Part shown: one piece after another, positions 56,444 to 64,000 of the stretch
Numbering within the stretch: the first letter of the stretch is position 1
Layout of the letters: every line of letters begins with the position of its first letter
Assembly: GCA_014925825.1 (NCBI GenBank)
Contig: JACGCK010000032.1
Coordinates: forward strand, 124,001 to 188,000
Source: Pholiota molesta
Taxonomy: Eukaryota > Basidiomycota > Agaricomycetes > Agaricales > Strophariaceae
DNA: 64,000 bases
Direction: 5' to 3'
Notes under the pieces: model-generated
What the model saw: the letters and a program-made list of their open reading frames with translations, nothing else
The model's database searches: none
What the model was told of the DNA's origin: nothing
Program-made: the position numbers and the translations under genes

Positions 56444-56892
56444 ACTGTCATTACTGTCTGTATCATTATTCATTAATCGTTTTCATCTGTAGCATCTCCA
56501 AAACCCTGATTCAATATTTGAACTACTTACTGTGAACCAGGTTTACATAGCGCTTGTATCTTTCCCGTACTTGACTACTACCGATTGGTCTTGCAATTGC
56601 GAGGCGATGATTTGCCAATGCGCACTGCAATTCAAATTCCACTTGAAACGGCAACAGAACAGTACTGGTGCGTGGTCCTCGGGTACCGGCATGCACCGCT
56701 CGCTACATGGTCATGGCGTGATGGGGATGTAACGTGGGCTATATAAGCCGCGATGCCCAGCGATTTTTTCTTTGCTCCCGCCATCTTGCTGTGCAAGTTC
56801 CCCGTCGCCAACCTTCTCCAACTCACGAACTTCGCTGGTCGAGTTCTTATCATCTAACTTCTAATTAACAAATCTAAATACCCACAACGAAT
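56444..56892. other. Partial array unit C and PLAC8 promoter
   Basis: Unit C sequence to about 56640, then a TATATAA at 56740-56746, about 150 bases before the ATG at 56893. Confidence 0.5.
56740..56746 (+). promoter_or_regulatory. TATA box of PLAC8 gene 1
   Basis: TATATAA within GGGCTATATAAGCC, 147 bases before the ATG; a leader of about 110 bases would follow. Confidence 0.5.
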
Positions 56893-57488
56893 ATGTCCGG
56901 ACGAGTTTACTCTGCGCAGCCCTTGCCCACCGGCGGAATGGTCGTTGTACCCGGGGGTGGAGGCAACAGGAATGCGATGAACATGCCAGTCGATGCGGAC
57001 GGCAGAGACTGGAGCCATGACAAATGTGGCTGCATGAGCGACTGCTCGACCTGTACGTGGCGATTTAACGCATCCGGACAAAATGAATGCTGATGTTGTC
57101 GATCTAGGTATCCTGGCCACTTGCGTTCCCTGCGTCATCTACGGACAGAACAAGCACCGTTATCAACATCTGCACACCAAGGGCACACCGCACCCCGATC
57201 ACGGTGGGTGCTGCTCAGGCGCCTGCTTCGGACACGGTATCACGTCCATCTGCGGTTTGAGCTTCTTGTTCCAGGTAAGCTTTGTTAGGTTTTGGGTTTC
57301 ACGGAGCGTACTGATAGGTATCGTCGCTGTAGATGTCCACTCGTGGCCGCATTCGCAACCGCTACAACATCAAGGGTGGAGGATGCAATGATTGCTGCGT
57401 GTCCCTGTGGTGCCAGCCTTGCGCGCTCGTTCAGGAGTCCCGCGAGATCGCGTTGGAAGAGGGCAGCTTCTCTACTCAGCGCTATTGA
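56893..57488 (+). CDS. PLAC8 family Cys-rich protein
   Basis: Small membrane-associated Cys-rich protein of the PLAC8/cornifelin/FWL family; plant and fungal members affect metal handling or cell size. Three exons, 56893-57052, 57108-57274 and 57333-57488, give 160 residues. A Gly-rich N-terminus is followed by DWSHDKCGCMSDCSTC, then ILATCVPCVIYGQNKHR, the C-x-P-C block where the pore-like segment lies, GCCSGACFGHGITSICGLSF, a hydrophobic stretch, and the family end NRYNIKGGGCNDCCVSLWCQ, PCALVQESREIALEE. The intron after the first codon base of Cys in STC is at the same place and phase as in the neighbour gene at 57787. Confidence 0.88.
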
Positions 57489-57786
57489 TCACTGTAAATG
57501 TTGCAGTTGTAGGAGAAATTATGAACTGATGATGGTTTTGGCGTATTGCTCGTTTGACTTTGGGGTGAATCCTTCTTTACAGGTGATAGCTCGTAAATCC
57601 TTTCCTTTGCTACTTACTTCATCGCGCATGAAAGGATGCTAATAATAGCTTCACGATGATCGTCATGTTATACTGACCTAGCCAGTCTGAACCCAAAGCC
57701 CACCGCGCGAATCGTGACGAATGAAAGACAACCACTCCTGAATATGAGGATAGGAAAACCTGGCCCGCTTCTCCTATAATGCACTC

Positions 57787-59318
57787 ATGCAACAACACTA
57801 TTTCTCCCACCCATACAGAGACGAAAAAAACTTTGGCTCGCTTCGCGTAATCAACCCGTCTCTGTCGACGCCTGGTGCGGCCCTGGAAGAGGATGTAGAA
57901 CATCATGATAGGAAGGCGGCGAAGGGTCAGGACGACGCCCGTCTCAGTCGGCCTACCGGATACACGGCGGCAGCGCCTTGGCTGCGTCGTGCGGGCGAGG
58001 ATGAGGGCGATATCCTCGGGCGGAAAAAGTCCGTGTTCCCCAATCCGCACCCTATGTACCACGAGGATGACGACGAGGCGGACGACGAGGGCGATGGGCA
58101 TGCGTGGAACGACGCACCAACCAGGGACGTGTTACCCCTCCACATCGAAAAGCGCGCTAGCTGCGCCCCGATGCAGACGTCGCACACGAACCCGACCCGG
58201 CGCTTCTTGGGCACGTACGGCGGGCAGGAGATGAGGGCCGTGCAGTCGCAGCCGTCGTCGACGTACAGCGGGTACTCCATGATCGAATCGCCCCCGACGC
58301 ACATGCCCGCACGGTTCCAGAACCGCAGCGCCAGCGGCCCCGGCTACCCCATGGCCAGGAGTTCCGCGCTCTCCTCGGGCGTCGTGCGCGACTACGACGC
58401 GTACCACAATCCGCACGGCGTCGACTACGCCGCAGGTAGAGGGATGGGACCCCCTATCCCGAACCGCTCGTACTCGTCGGCGCCGTCCGTGGCGTCGACG
58501 CGCCCGGTGCTCCGCCTCAACGTGCACGGCCTCTCGCAGGTCGACGAGGACGCGGAGGCGAGCTTCGCGCCCGCGGGGTACTCGCAGGCCAGCCCCCTCT
58601 ACCCCGCCGCGGACTATTACCCACACCGGCGCGATTTCGACCACCCCAGAGCGACAGTGGAGGCGCAGGCTGGTCGGATGCGGCAGCTGAACCCCCCGTG
58701 GCGGGCGCAGCAGGCCGCCGCCGCCTGCGCGGACCCGCACGAGCGGTACACGCCCATCGTCAGCCGGCAGCCGCGGCGCGAGCGGGCGATGTGCGTAGTG
58801 GCGGGCAATCGCAACCCGAGAGGCCTCCCGTACGACGCGGCCGGCATGCGCGACTGGAGCACGGACCTGTGTCTGTTCTGCGACCACAACATCGGCACCT
58901 GTACGTCTACCACCCCCCTCCTTTTCGTTTTCGCGCGCGATGTACTGACCTGGGTGGGCGGGTGGTGTATGTAGGGTGCAAGGCGCTCTGGTGCCCGTGC
59001 GTGGTGTATGGGCGGAACAAGGCCCGGATCGAGAATCTGTACGCGGACGAGGAGGTGCACCCGACGCGCGGGGGGACGTGCTCGGGCGATTGCGCCCTGC
59101 ATGCGTGCCTTACCACCTTCTGTCTCTTCGGGTGGGCGATGCAGGTCCCGAACCGCGCCTCCGTGCGGCGGCGGTACAACATCGACGGCGACTGGCTCGG
59201 CGACTGCGCCGCGGCGCTGTTCTGCTCCCCGTGCGAGCTCTCGCAGGAGAGCCGGGAGATTGACCTGGAGGAGCAGAATTTTGGCGAGCCGGCGACGTGG
59301 GCTGTGCGAGAGCGGTAG
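57787..59318 (+). CDS. PLAC8 protein with a 330-residue N-terminal extension
   Basis: Two exons, 57787-58900 and 58975-59318, give 485 residues. Residues 1-340 are low complexity: Asp/Glu-rich (YHEDDDEADDEGDG), Ser/Pro/Tyr-rich and Arg-rich parts with no domain I know. From about residue 345 the PLAC8 domain starts: GMRDWSTDLCLFCDHNIGTC, then WCKALWCPCVVYGRNKARIE, SGDCALHACLTTFCLFGWAM, RRRYNIDGDWLGDCAAALFC, and SPCELSQESREIDLEEQNFG. The intron position matches PLAC8 gene 1, so they are tandem paralogues. The extension is very GC-rich. It may anchor the domain or act as a disordered regulatory tail; that is inference. Confidence 0.85.
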
Positions 59319-59451
59319 TGCGTTGAAGGTTGAAGTTGAAGCCAGGCTGCAGCTGAGGTTTGTAAGACGTGCAATGTGTAAAAATTAAATAGATTATGCA
59401 ATTACTGCGAAGGAACATCCGCGTAAGTCTATGGGGTGAGTAGGTAGGATA

Positions 59452-60579
59452 TCATGCCGTCGCTCTCTGCGGCGCTGCGGCCTGAGACAATGGCACGTCA
59501 AGCACCTTGGACGCCTGGGGTGTTTTGGGGGGCTGCGGTGGCTGGAGTTGTATTTTAATGGGTATTTGCTCCCAAGGCACATACGGCTCCTTGTCCTGCC
59601 TCGCGCGGTTCACTTTCTGCAGCGCCCACGATATCCACTTGTTGTGTTTCCGCGTCGCATGGTCAGGCGCGGTGTCCAGCTTGACCTGCTTGAGCATCTC
59701 CGTGATTTTGGGCCGCAGCGCCTCGGCCACTTTGATGGATTCAGGCTTTTGGGCTTTGTAGCACGCGGCGGCGACCATGGCGGCGCTGGCGAGGTCCTCT
59801 GAGAAGTGGGGAAGCTTGTACACGGGATACAGGGCGGTGGCAATCATGACCTTGTGGAGAGGGTAGTTGAAGTAGAGGGAGTGGACCAGCCAGCGCGCGG
59901 CCTTGATGTCCAGCCAGACGCCGTATTTGGCGTAATTTCCGAAAACTTCGAGCGCAAGAGGTTGGCATTGCAGCTCTTGACAACGACCTGCGTGTCCTGT
60001 TTAGCTGGGAAGTGGGATGGAATGGGAAGCCACGTACGAGCAAACTCTTCTGCAAAGGAATCGATGAGCTCTCCGCCTGCCTCCTTGAATTTAGGAACCA
60101 AATTGACGACCGTTCGCAACTCCTGTTCCGACGCCGCGAGATCGAGCAGCGTCAGGAAATGGCGCTTCCGCACGCGCTCGGTCTGGATGACGGGCTTCCG
60201 GCCCACCCGAGGCTCAATGTGGTTGACCTGCTCCTCGAATCGTGCCCGACGGACAGCAGGGTCCAGCTTCTTGCGTGGTTGCGGCGTGGATGGCTGTGGG
60301 GTTTCGGGCGTGGACGATGCTTCAGCGGGGGTGTCTTCGACTTCGATCAGGTCTTCTTCCTGCTCGAAAGCGTCTTCTGCGAATAGGTCGTCGATGACTA
60401 CTTTTCCCTTTTTCTTCAGAGCTATAATACAATTGCCATTAGTCGTCTCATAGGAATTTGTGGATTCGTTCTTGCTCACCGACTGGTGATGAATGGAGGG
60501 TTCTTGTCGGAGGGACTACATGGGCCACCCTCATCCGTCGTAGAGCCCCCAAGGCGTGTCTTGCGAGAATAGAGGCCAT
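59452..60579 (-). CDS. Probable mitochondrial protein, unknown
   Basis: Three exons, 60480-60579, 60038-60421 and 59452-59987, give 339 residues. The N-terminus (MASILARHALGALRRMRVAH) is Arg-rich, lacks acidic residues and ends in TRTLHSSPV, a typical presequence. It is followed by an acidic linker, VRRARFEEQVNHIEPRVGRK, and helical repeats (LLDLAASEQELRTVVNLVPK, then LALEVFGNYAKYGVWLDIKA and ALYPVYKLPHFSEDLASAAM). The repeats resemble those of PPR-like or mitoribosomal helical proteins. The C-terminal tail is Pro/Gln/Ala-rich. A mitochondrial translation role is a guess. The start is at 60577-60579. Confidence 0.62.
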
Positions 60580-61247
60580 GGTTGCAGCTCCGTAATTTGA
60601 CGCGACAGCCGTGGCGGCGAACGCGCTGGAGATTTTTTAAAGCGGCGCTTGAATATGAATAGCCAACTCTCAGGCGCTAATTTGGGGCGCTAACTTGCAT
60701 ATAGCGAACGAAACTTCAGCCAACAGCAATAAACGAAGGGCACTCATAAAGCTCGCTCTGTGCGCAAGATAAAATAAGATAAAACACGTCCAGAAAACAT
60801 CCGATTGAATATATCTGCGATTTACGCCCTTTCAAGCAAAAGAAAGCTCGCTTCAGCCCAACTTCAGCCTTGCTTCAGCCACTTGATCATCCACAAAATT
60901 GTCTATTTGCTACAAGCGAAAAAATTATTACAGGATACAGAAATGTTCATGATCAAAAAAAATGAGTCCAACCCCGCTTCCACCATTTCAGAAATCACTT
61001 GGAAAATTGAGCTAGAGCTTGTGCCACCATCATCTTAATTTGGTCTAGAGGTGTCACCTTCGAAAATATTACGGATTGTGCATTGAAGATTGCTCACGAT
61101 TCATTTGCTCCTCTGCTGAGGCAGAAGCGGAAGTATTCGGGAAGCTGGCAGCAGCTGCTTGCCCCGAGAAATTGGTGAGGTAGCGAGCTTGGTTGTTGGG
61201 TGTACCGTGTTGATTGGCCGCAATGTGCCTCAACATGGAACCCAAGT
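60580..61247. other. Intergenic, no gene recognised
   Basis: The mitochondrial gene promoter and the 3' region of the repeat protein gene. No supported exon. Confidence 0.45.
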
Positions 61248-62242
61248 CTATTCGGAGGAATAACGAGCTGAATAAGTATGATACTTCGACTTCGATAGCA
61301 TGCTGAATGGCTTACCTGCAAGGTCTACAGCAGGGGCAGACGAAGCACTTTCGCGGACCCGGTACGTGTTGCCAGTGATTGTACTGTTCACGTTATTCGC
61401 GTTCGCGTTGTTGCTGTTAATAATGCGGGAGTTGTTGTTGACGACGGGGCCCCAGAACTCCTGGTCGCCGTCGATGACCTGGGCCGTACCATTGGCGAGG
61501 GTGTTGTTGTTGGTCATCGCGGCGTGGAAGACTTGACTGCCTACGATCTGTTGAGTTGGACCGGGAGGCGAGGTAGGGGCCGAGGCGAGGGGTTGGGGCG
61601 CAGTCGTGCCAGCTGGCGTGGCTGGCGAAAGCGTGTTGGGTGTTGTTCTATACGAAACGGATTAATACAGGAGGAAAGACTTTGAGAGTCGAAGGGACAG
61701 TCCACTCACCTCTGTGATATCTGGATCTCTGTGCCGTCTGCGGCACAATGGATGAAAGCATCCCCGGTTATGGTACTATTCGTGTTCCCGTAATCGGAGT
61801 TGTTGCTGTTGGAAGTAGCGATGTTGTTGTTCGTTACGTCTGCAAAGAACTGTTGGCGCCCTTCGTATACCTGAACAGTCCCCCTGCCTGCTTCGTTGGT
61901 ATTGATAACTTCGGCGCGGAAGTTCTGTTGGCCTTTGGTTAATTGAAGAGGAACGTCGTTGGTCGTCGCAGTCGATGGTGAGTCTGCAAGCAAAGTCGGG
62001 CTCGAATCGGGTCGTAGCGTCAGCGTATCATATTCCGGAGGAGCTTGCGCATTCGAAATATTTTGCACCACGGCTTGGGGGATAGAAATGAAAGGGCTGG
62101 CACTGCCTGCGACCGGCGAAGCCAGCGGAGACGAAGGAGCAGTCATGTACACTGATGGAGGTGTCGAGGGATCGGGGTCCAATATGACCACGCCTTTCTT
62201 GGCCTTCTTCCTCCTGAAAAACTTGGAAAAGATAGAGGGCAT
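61248..62242 (-). CDS. N/Q/G/T-rich repeat protein, possible beta-solenoid or amyloid former
   Basis: Start MPSIFSKFFRRKKAKKG at 62242, chosen over an in-frame ATG 73 codons upstream because that leader looks untranslated. Residues 1-16 form a basic amphipathic helix. A Ser/Pro/Ala-rich part includes a PPEYDTL (PPxY-type) site. Then two homologous modules of about 65 residues follow, separated by a Pro/Thr-rich linker and an intron (about 61650-61710). Each module has two half-repeats of the form G-x-Q-x-F-x-A-x-V-x-N-x-N, joined by GTVQVYEG or GTAQVIDG, and ends in NSNN then NSTITG. Module 1 spans roughly residues 106-170, module 2 about 200-270. The end ARYSSE has its stop at 61248. I do not know the family. 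Periodic Gly, Asn and hydrophobic residues suggest stacked beta-arches. Confidence 0.6.
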
Positions 62243-62730
62243 TCTGCACTGTAGGAGATGGAAGTGGAGTACAAGAAAATGCTGTGAGATACTATGATCG
62301 CGCGTACCGTATTTATGTTCCCTCCAACCTTCCAGCTTTGCAGCCCATCCGCCCGATTCGGAATGCAATTCCGTGGCGCATCGCGTCCACAGACAGACAA
62401 AGGTATCCACGGGGTACATAATGTGGACGTTGCTAGAGTACAAGGTAGCAAGAGATAACAATAAAGACTCTGTTAGGCCATCGTGTTTGTGTCAGAAATT
62501 AACGTAAGGAAAGATCAACACGCCCCTGCCGTAAGTTATATACAGGGTAGGAATACAAGAATACCTGTCAGTTTACCACACGAGAATAGATATCACAATT
62601 ACATGCGTACTCAGTATTCAGTAACCCACATACGTACATATGTACACCATTTCACTGCCTTCTGCGTTATCTGATGTCTGGAATTACTTGCTGCAAAAAC
62701 GCTGAGCGCTGATGGCCCAAGAAAAGAACA
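62243..62730. other. Intergenic, no gene recognised
   Basis: Leader and promoter of the repeat protein gene, then AT-rich sequence without frames of interest. Confidence 0.4.
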
Positions 62731-62967
62731 TCAGGACGACGAGGAAAATCTTGGGAAAATCTGTGGAACTAAATCTAAGGTGGTCACGAGTTCAAATATG
62801 TGCTGCAGCTTGCATAGACGTTCTGAGGGCCGAAGAATGTCGTCTTCGAGGAGCTTGATGTGTCGCTGCGTGGCGCTGTAGTCTACTCGGATCCAACGTT
62901 GGCAACGCTTTAGCGAAGTATCGCAGTATCCGAATTGTGAGGCGGCCAAGGATGGTTGCAGTTCTGG
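62731..62967 (-). CDS. Possible C-terminal exon, unknown
   Basis: Open frame behind a TTTCCCAG acceptor: SLAASQFGYCDTSLKRCQRW, then HIKLLEDDILRPSERLC and FELVTTLDLVPQIFPRF, stop at 62731. Helical, Leu-rich character. No upstream exon was identified with confidence. Confidence 0.35.
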   Translation of the reverse strand, partial: PELQPSLAASQFGYCDTSLKRCQRWIRVDYSATQRHIKLLEDDILRPSERLCKLQHIFELVTTLDLVPQIFPRFSSSS

Positions 62968-63046
62968 GAAATGTGTAGAGCGGTCAAAACAATAGCAAGA
63001 TAATCAACGCTGATGTGAAGGTGAAGCGGTGCACTGACAGAATAAA

Positions 63047-63199
63047 ATGAAACTTCTGACATGCGATTCTGTCATTCTGCTAACTTTGTTTGGCATAACT
63101 TTGGCCCTGTGGTTGCCCTGTGGGCATCGGGGCTTTTATGATGACCCATATCCAGGATATGAACGAATTTCAAGGACGATTCCAAGTGATTCGGAGTGA
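63047..63199 (+). CDS. Putative 50-residue secreted peptide
   Basis: ATG at 63047 opens a 50-codon frame with a hydrophobic N-terminal stretch (SVILLTLFGITLALWL) and a Tyr/Pro/Asp-rich end (GFYDDPYPGYERIS), stop at 63197-63199. It looks like a signal peptide or a signal anchor with a short tail. No homologue known to me; may be chance. Confidence 0.33.
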   Translation: MKLLTCDSVILLTLFGITLALWLPCGHRGFYDDPYPGYERISRTIPSDSE

Positions 63200-64000
63200 C
63201 TGAAGGCGTATGTTACTATGTAGACCTAGGCGTTGAATATTGCCAAGAATGCTTGAAGAATACTGACCGTTCTCACACCGTTGAACTGCTTAGTCCTCAA
63301 AAAGGAAACTAATCTAAAATTAGCATGTGCTCAGTGTTCCCAAAAGCGAAATATCGGCAATCACGCGCACGGACCTCACAATGGCCACACACAAACATGA
63401 CTCAGACTGCCATTGACCAGTGCAAAATGTTTTTCTTGCTTCTCCCACCGTCTTCTGATTTCTTGACAAGTCTAATCCCATTACTTCTGGCTGTCGTGGA
63501 GGATGAGTAGGGCTCTCGCAGAGTTGCTCGGTTGACAGAGCAAAAGACACCAACACTCCATTCGAAGCCAGATCATTGAAGACTATCGTGAGTCCAGCTG
63601 GTGTATTGGATCAAACTCTCAGAGAGTTACTTGACAATTCTAGCACTGGTGGGAGCGAAATCCTAGGCTCGTTCCCATCCTGGCTAGCGAAATCCAGATA
63701 CAGCCAAATTCACACAAGCCACAAGCACTGGGTCAGCTGGACTTGCCTGGTTCCAATCTGGTTCTCTTCTTCGATCATCAGACCTCTCACAGCGTTATAG
63801 ATATGTATTCTTGTCCGATACCCAGCTCTAACCTCGTATGAAAACAACCTTTAAAAGAGGCTCAAAAGCACACTTATCATGCTAATTATTCAGAGGCTGA
63901 GGCATTTCATTGTATCGCGTGGACGGGGGCAGGCGCTTATGGTGGAAAGTCTAACATTACGATCGGATCTTACCCCACACTTTCCCCGCATTTAGGGCAC
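63200..64000. other. No gene recognised to window end
   Basis: Frames on both strands lack family features or splice support. Nothing repetitive was noticed. Confidence 0.4.

Larger units (their letters stand above)
53894..56640 (+). repeat. Tandem array: two full units and one partial
   Basis: Unit A starts at 53894, unit B at 55021, unit C at about 56389. Each begins within the last codons of a DUF6533 reading frame (TGTGTGAGAT...). A and B continue through a leader to the 180-residue gene; C continues only about 250 bases. Unit B lacks about 100 bases of the leader present in A (54090-54195). The joint between A and B falls just after the poly-pyrimidine 3' end of the first 180-residue gene. 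Confidence 0.85.

Noticed and set aside
58132..58887. 251-codon minus-strand frame opposite the PLAC8 gene
   Set aside because: Arg/Val/Gly-rich shadow of a GC-rich coding region; the plus-strand frame has the PLAC8 domain and proper splice sites.
62243..62461. N-terminal extension of the repeat protein from an upstream ATG
   Set aside because: The 73 extra residues lack any feature and include likely leader sequence; the start at 62242 gives a compact basic helix.

Overview
This is nuclear DNA of a filamentous basidiomycete, most likely an Agaricomycete. Coding regions are broken by many short introns (about 40 to 65 bases) with GTRNGY donors and YAG acceptors. Several gene families are typical of mushrooms: DUF6533 and DUF6534 membrane proteins, PLAC8 proteins, GMC alcohol oxidases, ricin-B lectins and small secreted proteins. 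All names rest on reading the translations by eye; no search was run.

Layout. 1.7-3.2 kb: cystathionine gamma-lyase. 4.1-7.0 kb: two tandem secreted cationic proteins whose cores are built from 33-base mini-exons. 7.1-13 kb: two single-pass membrane proteins around a decayed gene, then an allantoate/nicotinate-type MFS permease. 13.6-15.7 kb: a DUF6534 receptor-like protein. 17.5-18.8 kb: INO80 subunit B. 19-24 kb: a gene-poor stretch with a dispersed repeat, a cysteine-rich secreted peptide, TATA-bearing tandem repeats and small unknown genes. 24.1-27 kb: a secreted lectin and a WrbA-type flavoprotein. 27.8-28.6 kb: an unknown gene and a TA-flanked MITE. 29-30.7 kb: TRM44. 31.2-31.9 kb: a dead ammonium-transporter copy. 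32.9-35.3 kb: a GMC oxidase. 36.4-41.8 kb: three tandem short-chain dehydrogenases. 42.2-44 kb: an intact ammonium transporter. 46.4-48.5 kb: a VBA-type vacuolar transporter. 49.3-50.4 kb: an HpcH/HpaI aldolase with a frameshift. 52.1-56.6 kb: a DUF6533 gene followed by a tandem array of an unknown 180-residue gene carrying DUF6533 tails. 56.9-59.3 kb: two PLAC8 genes. 59.4-60.6 kb: a mitochondrial protein. 61.2-62.2 kb: a repeat protein with a possible amyloid or beta-solenoid fold. 62.7-64 kb: little, except a possible C-terminal exon and a 50-residue secreted ORF.

Themes. Local tandem duplication followed by decay recurs (secreted pair, dehydrogenases, DUF6533 array, PLAC8 pair, ammonium transporters). 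Housekeeping genes (CYS3, INO80B, TRM44, mitochondrial protein) sit between fast-evolving secreted or membrane families. The best candidate for an undescribed system is the 4.1-7.0 kb pair: signal peptide, pro-segment, RR site, 11-residue amphipathic repeats each on its own exon, a cationic glycine-rich core and an acidic tail. Second is the N/Q/G/T-rich repeat protein at 61.2-62.2 kb.
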